NCBI GenBank assembly: GCA_036583965.1
Contig: JAZBQD010000013.1
Span: forward strand, 6,054,144-6,118,143
DNA from: Prunella strophiata
Taxonomy: Eukaryota; Chordata; Aves; Passeriformes; Prunellidae
Direction: 5' to 3'
Length of the DNA: 64,000 bases
Part shown: positions 63,001 to 64,000 of the stretch, piece by piece
How the letters are laid out: each line of letters opens with the position of its first letter
Position numbering within the stretch: position 1 is the stretch's first letter
Notes under the pieces: model-generated
What the model was told of the DNA's origin: nothing
Databases searched by the model: none
Seen by the model: the letters and a program-made list of their open reading frames with translations, nothing else
Translations under genes and position numbers: made by a program

Positions 63001-64000
63001 GCTGTATCTCAACATAGTTCCTTCCAGTGCTGGATCTGGGGGTATTTTATTTTATTTTATTTTATTTTATTTTATTTTATTTTATTTTATTTTATTTTAT
63101 TTTATTTTATTTTATTTTATTTTATTTTATTTTGTTAAGAGATCTGGGGATTTTTTTATTCCTTGGTTCAACAACATCCTTCTCTGAAGTCTTTGCCACT
63201 TGCTTAAGAACCATAGATGACTTCTCTGGGTATTCCTTCATGTTAATGACAAGTTGCCCGTGTTAGACAAGTACCATGACATTCTGGGTCCTTTGTTTTC
63301 TTTTCAAAACCAGTTTTAATTTTGATTATTCCTTTCTGGCCCTTGTAAAAGAGCTAACACACCCTTACAACAAAAGGGTGCTGTCTTTCATAGCACTTAA
63401 AGTCACCTCTTACTGCTGCAGCTTGTCTGTTTCCAGTGCTGTTTGTGTCTCTTTCCACTGTTTAGCTCAGTGGAATTTACTTTCATTTAATCATTCATTT
63501 GCAGCATGTCAGTGGAAAATCAGAGGTACCTGCCATTGAATTGGAAACAATTCACAGGGACAGTCAGCTCTGAGTGTGTTTTTATTTGCTGAAAGGAGTC
63601 ACCAAGGGGCTCTCAAAATAAATATGCCATTAATAATGATCTACTGTGATCTGAAAGTCTAACTGGATCAGTAGCCTAGAAGGAAGGGACATGTAAAATG
63701 GTGTTTTTAAAAACTCCTGTGGTCAGTGAAGTAATTCAGGACTCAAATAGTAAGAATACAGCATGGCCTGGATCAAGCATGCTCTGAAGTCTGAGATTAC
63801 CTTCTTGGGCCCTCATCTGAGACCATGCACTGACCAAAATGTCCACATCCCTATACAGGATGACATTCATAATTTAAAAAATTAGCATTATAAATTTTTT
63901 TCCTGAGGCTACTGTGCTTTCTTCAGGGAAGTCTCTTTTAACTGGAAAGGACTTTGCTACATCATATGGAAGCTGTTAAAATAATAAATTAAATTTTTTA
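60036..64000. other. Gene-free DNA downstream of CDC45
   Basis: No exon with recognisable homology on either strand and no CpG island. Open frames are short. Contains the (ATTTT)n microsatellite. In human the next gene is CLDN5; no claudin coding sequence is present here. Confidence 0.6.
63044..63133. repeat. (ATTTT)n pentanucleotide microsatellite, about 18 copies
   Basis: Ninety bases of uninterrupted ATTTT units on the plus strand, broken only at its end by TTTTG. A plus-strand open frame of Tyr/Phe/Ile/Leu repeats across it is an artefact. Confidence 0.97.

Noticed and set aside
1..64000. Operon-like, CRISPR, prophage, viral or novel defence system
   Set aside because: Spliced vertebrate genes account for the coding content. 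No direct-repeat spacer array, integrase, viral gene or clustered intronless genes were found.

Overview
This is a vertebrate nuclear genome window, almost certainly from a bird. Six spliced genes are recognisable by matching exon translations to known protein families. The repeats include two 3'-end fragments of CR1, the main avian LINE. Introns are short for a vertebrate (HIRA covers about 32 kb), and each promoter lies in a sharp CpG island. The gene set corresponds to the mammalian 22q11.2 (DiGeorge) block. All identifications come from reading the sequence and from remembered family sequences; no database search was run.

Layout, left to right. (1) The first five coding exons of PPIL2 on the minus strand (285-1781), running off the left edge. 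(2) About 1.5 kb of intergenic DNA. (3) HIRA on the minus strand, complete in 25 coding exons (4046-35629), 1021 codons, with all splice phases consistent. (4) A CpG-island divergent promoter shared with MRPL40. (5) MRPL40 on the plus strand (36104-38780), with frame problems. (6) C22orf39 on the minus strand (39614-40716), tail-to-tail with MRPL40, 106 codons. (7) UFD1 on the minus strand (41657-46986), 12 exons, 307 codons. (8) A second CpG-island divergent promoter with five CCAAT boxes and an E2F-type site, shared with CDC45. (9) CDC45 on the plus strand (47570-58264), 18 coding exons, with one base apparently missing in exon 5. (10) The CDC45 3' UTR and then gene-free DNA to the end, with a long (ATTTT)n microsatellite.

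Functionally this is a housekeeping cluster rather than a pathway operon. HIRA deposits histone H3.3. CDC45 belongs to the CMG replicative helicase. UFD1 works with NPL4 and p97/VCP, which among other jobs unloads ubiquitylated CMG from chromatin. MRPL40 is a mitoribosome protein. C22orf39 is a small twin-CX9C protein. PPIL2 is a U-box/cyclophilin ubiquitin ligase of the spliceosome.

I see no mobile gene cassette, virus, CRISPR array or unknown multi-gene system. The notable signals are at fine scale: two introns with U12-type (minor spliceosome) signals, one in each member of the UFD1/CDC45 divergent pair; GC-rich minisatellites beside the first splice sites of several CpG-island genes, carrying copies of splice-site-like motifs; helically spaced CCAAT boxes; a G-run block just inside a HIRA donor; three single-base frame breaks in MRPL40 and CDC45; and PPIL2 lying directly downstream of HIRA, unlike in human.
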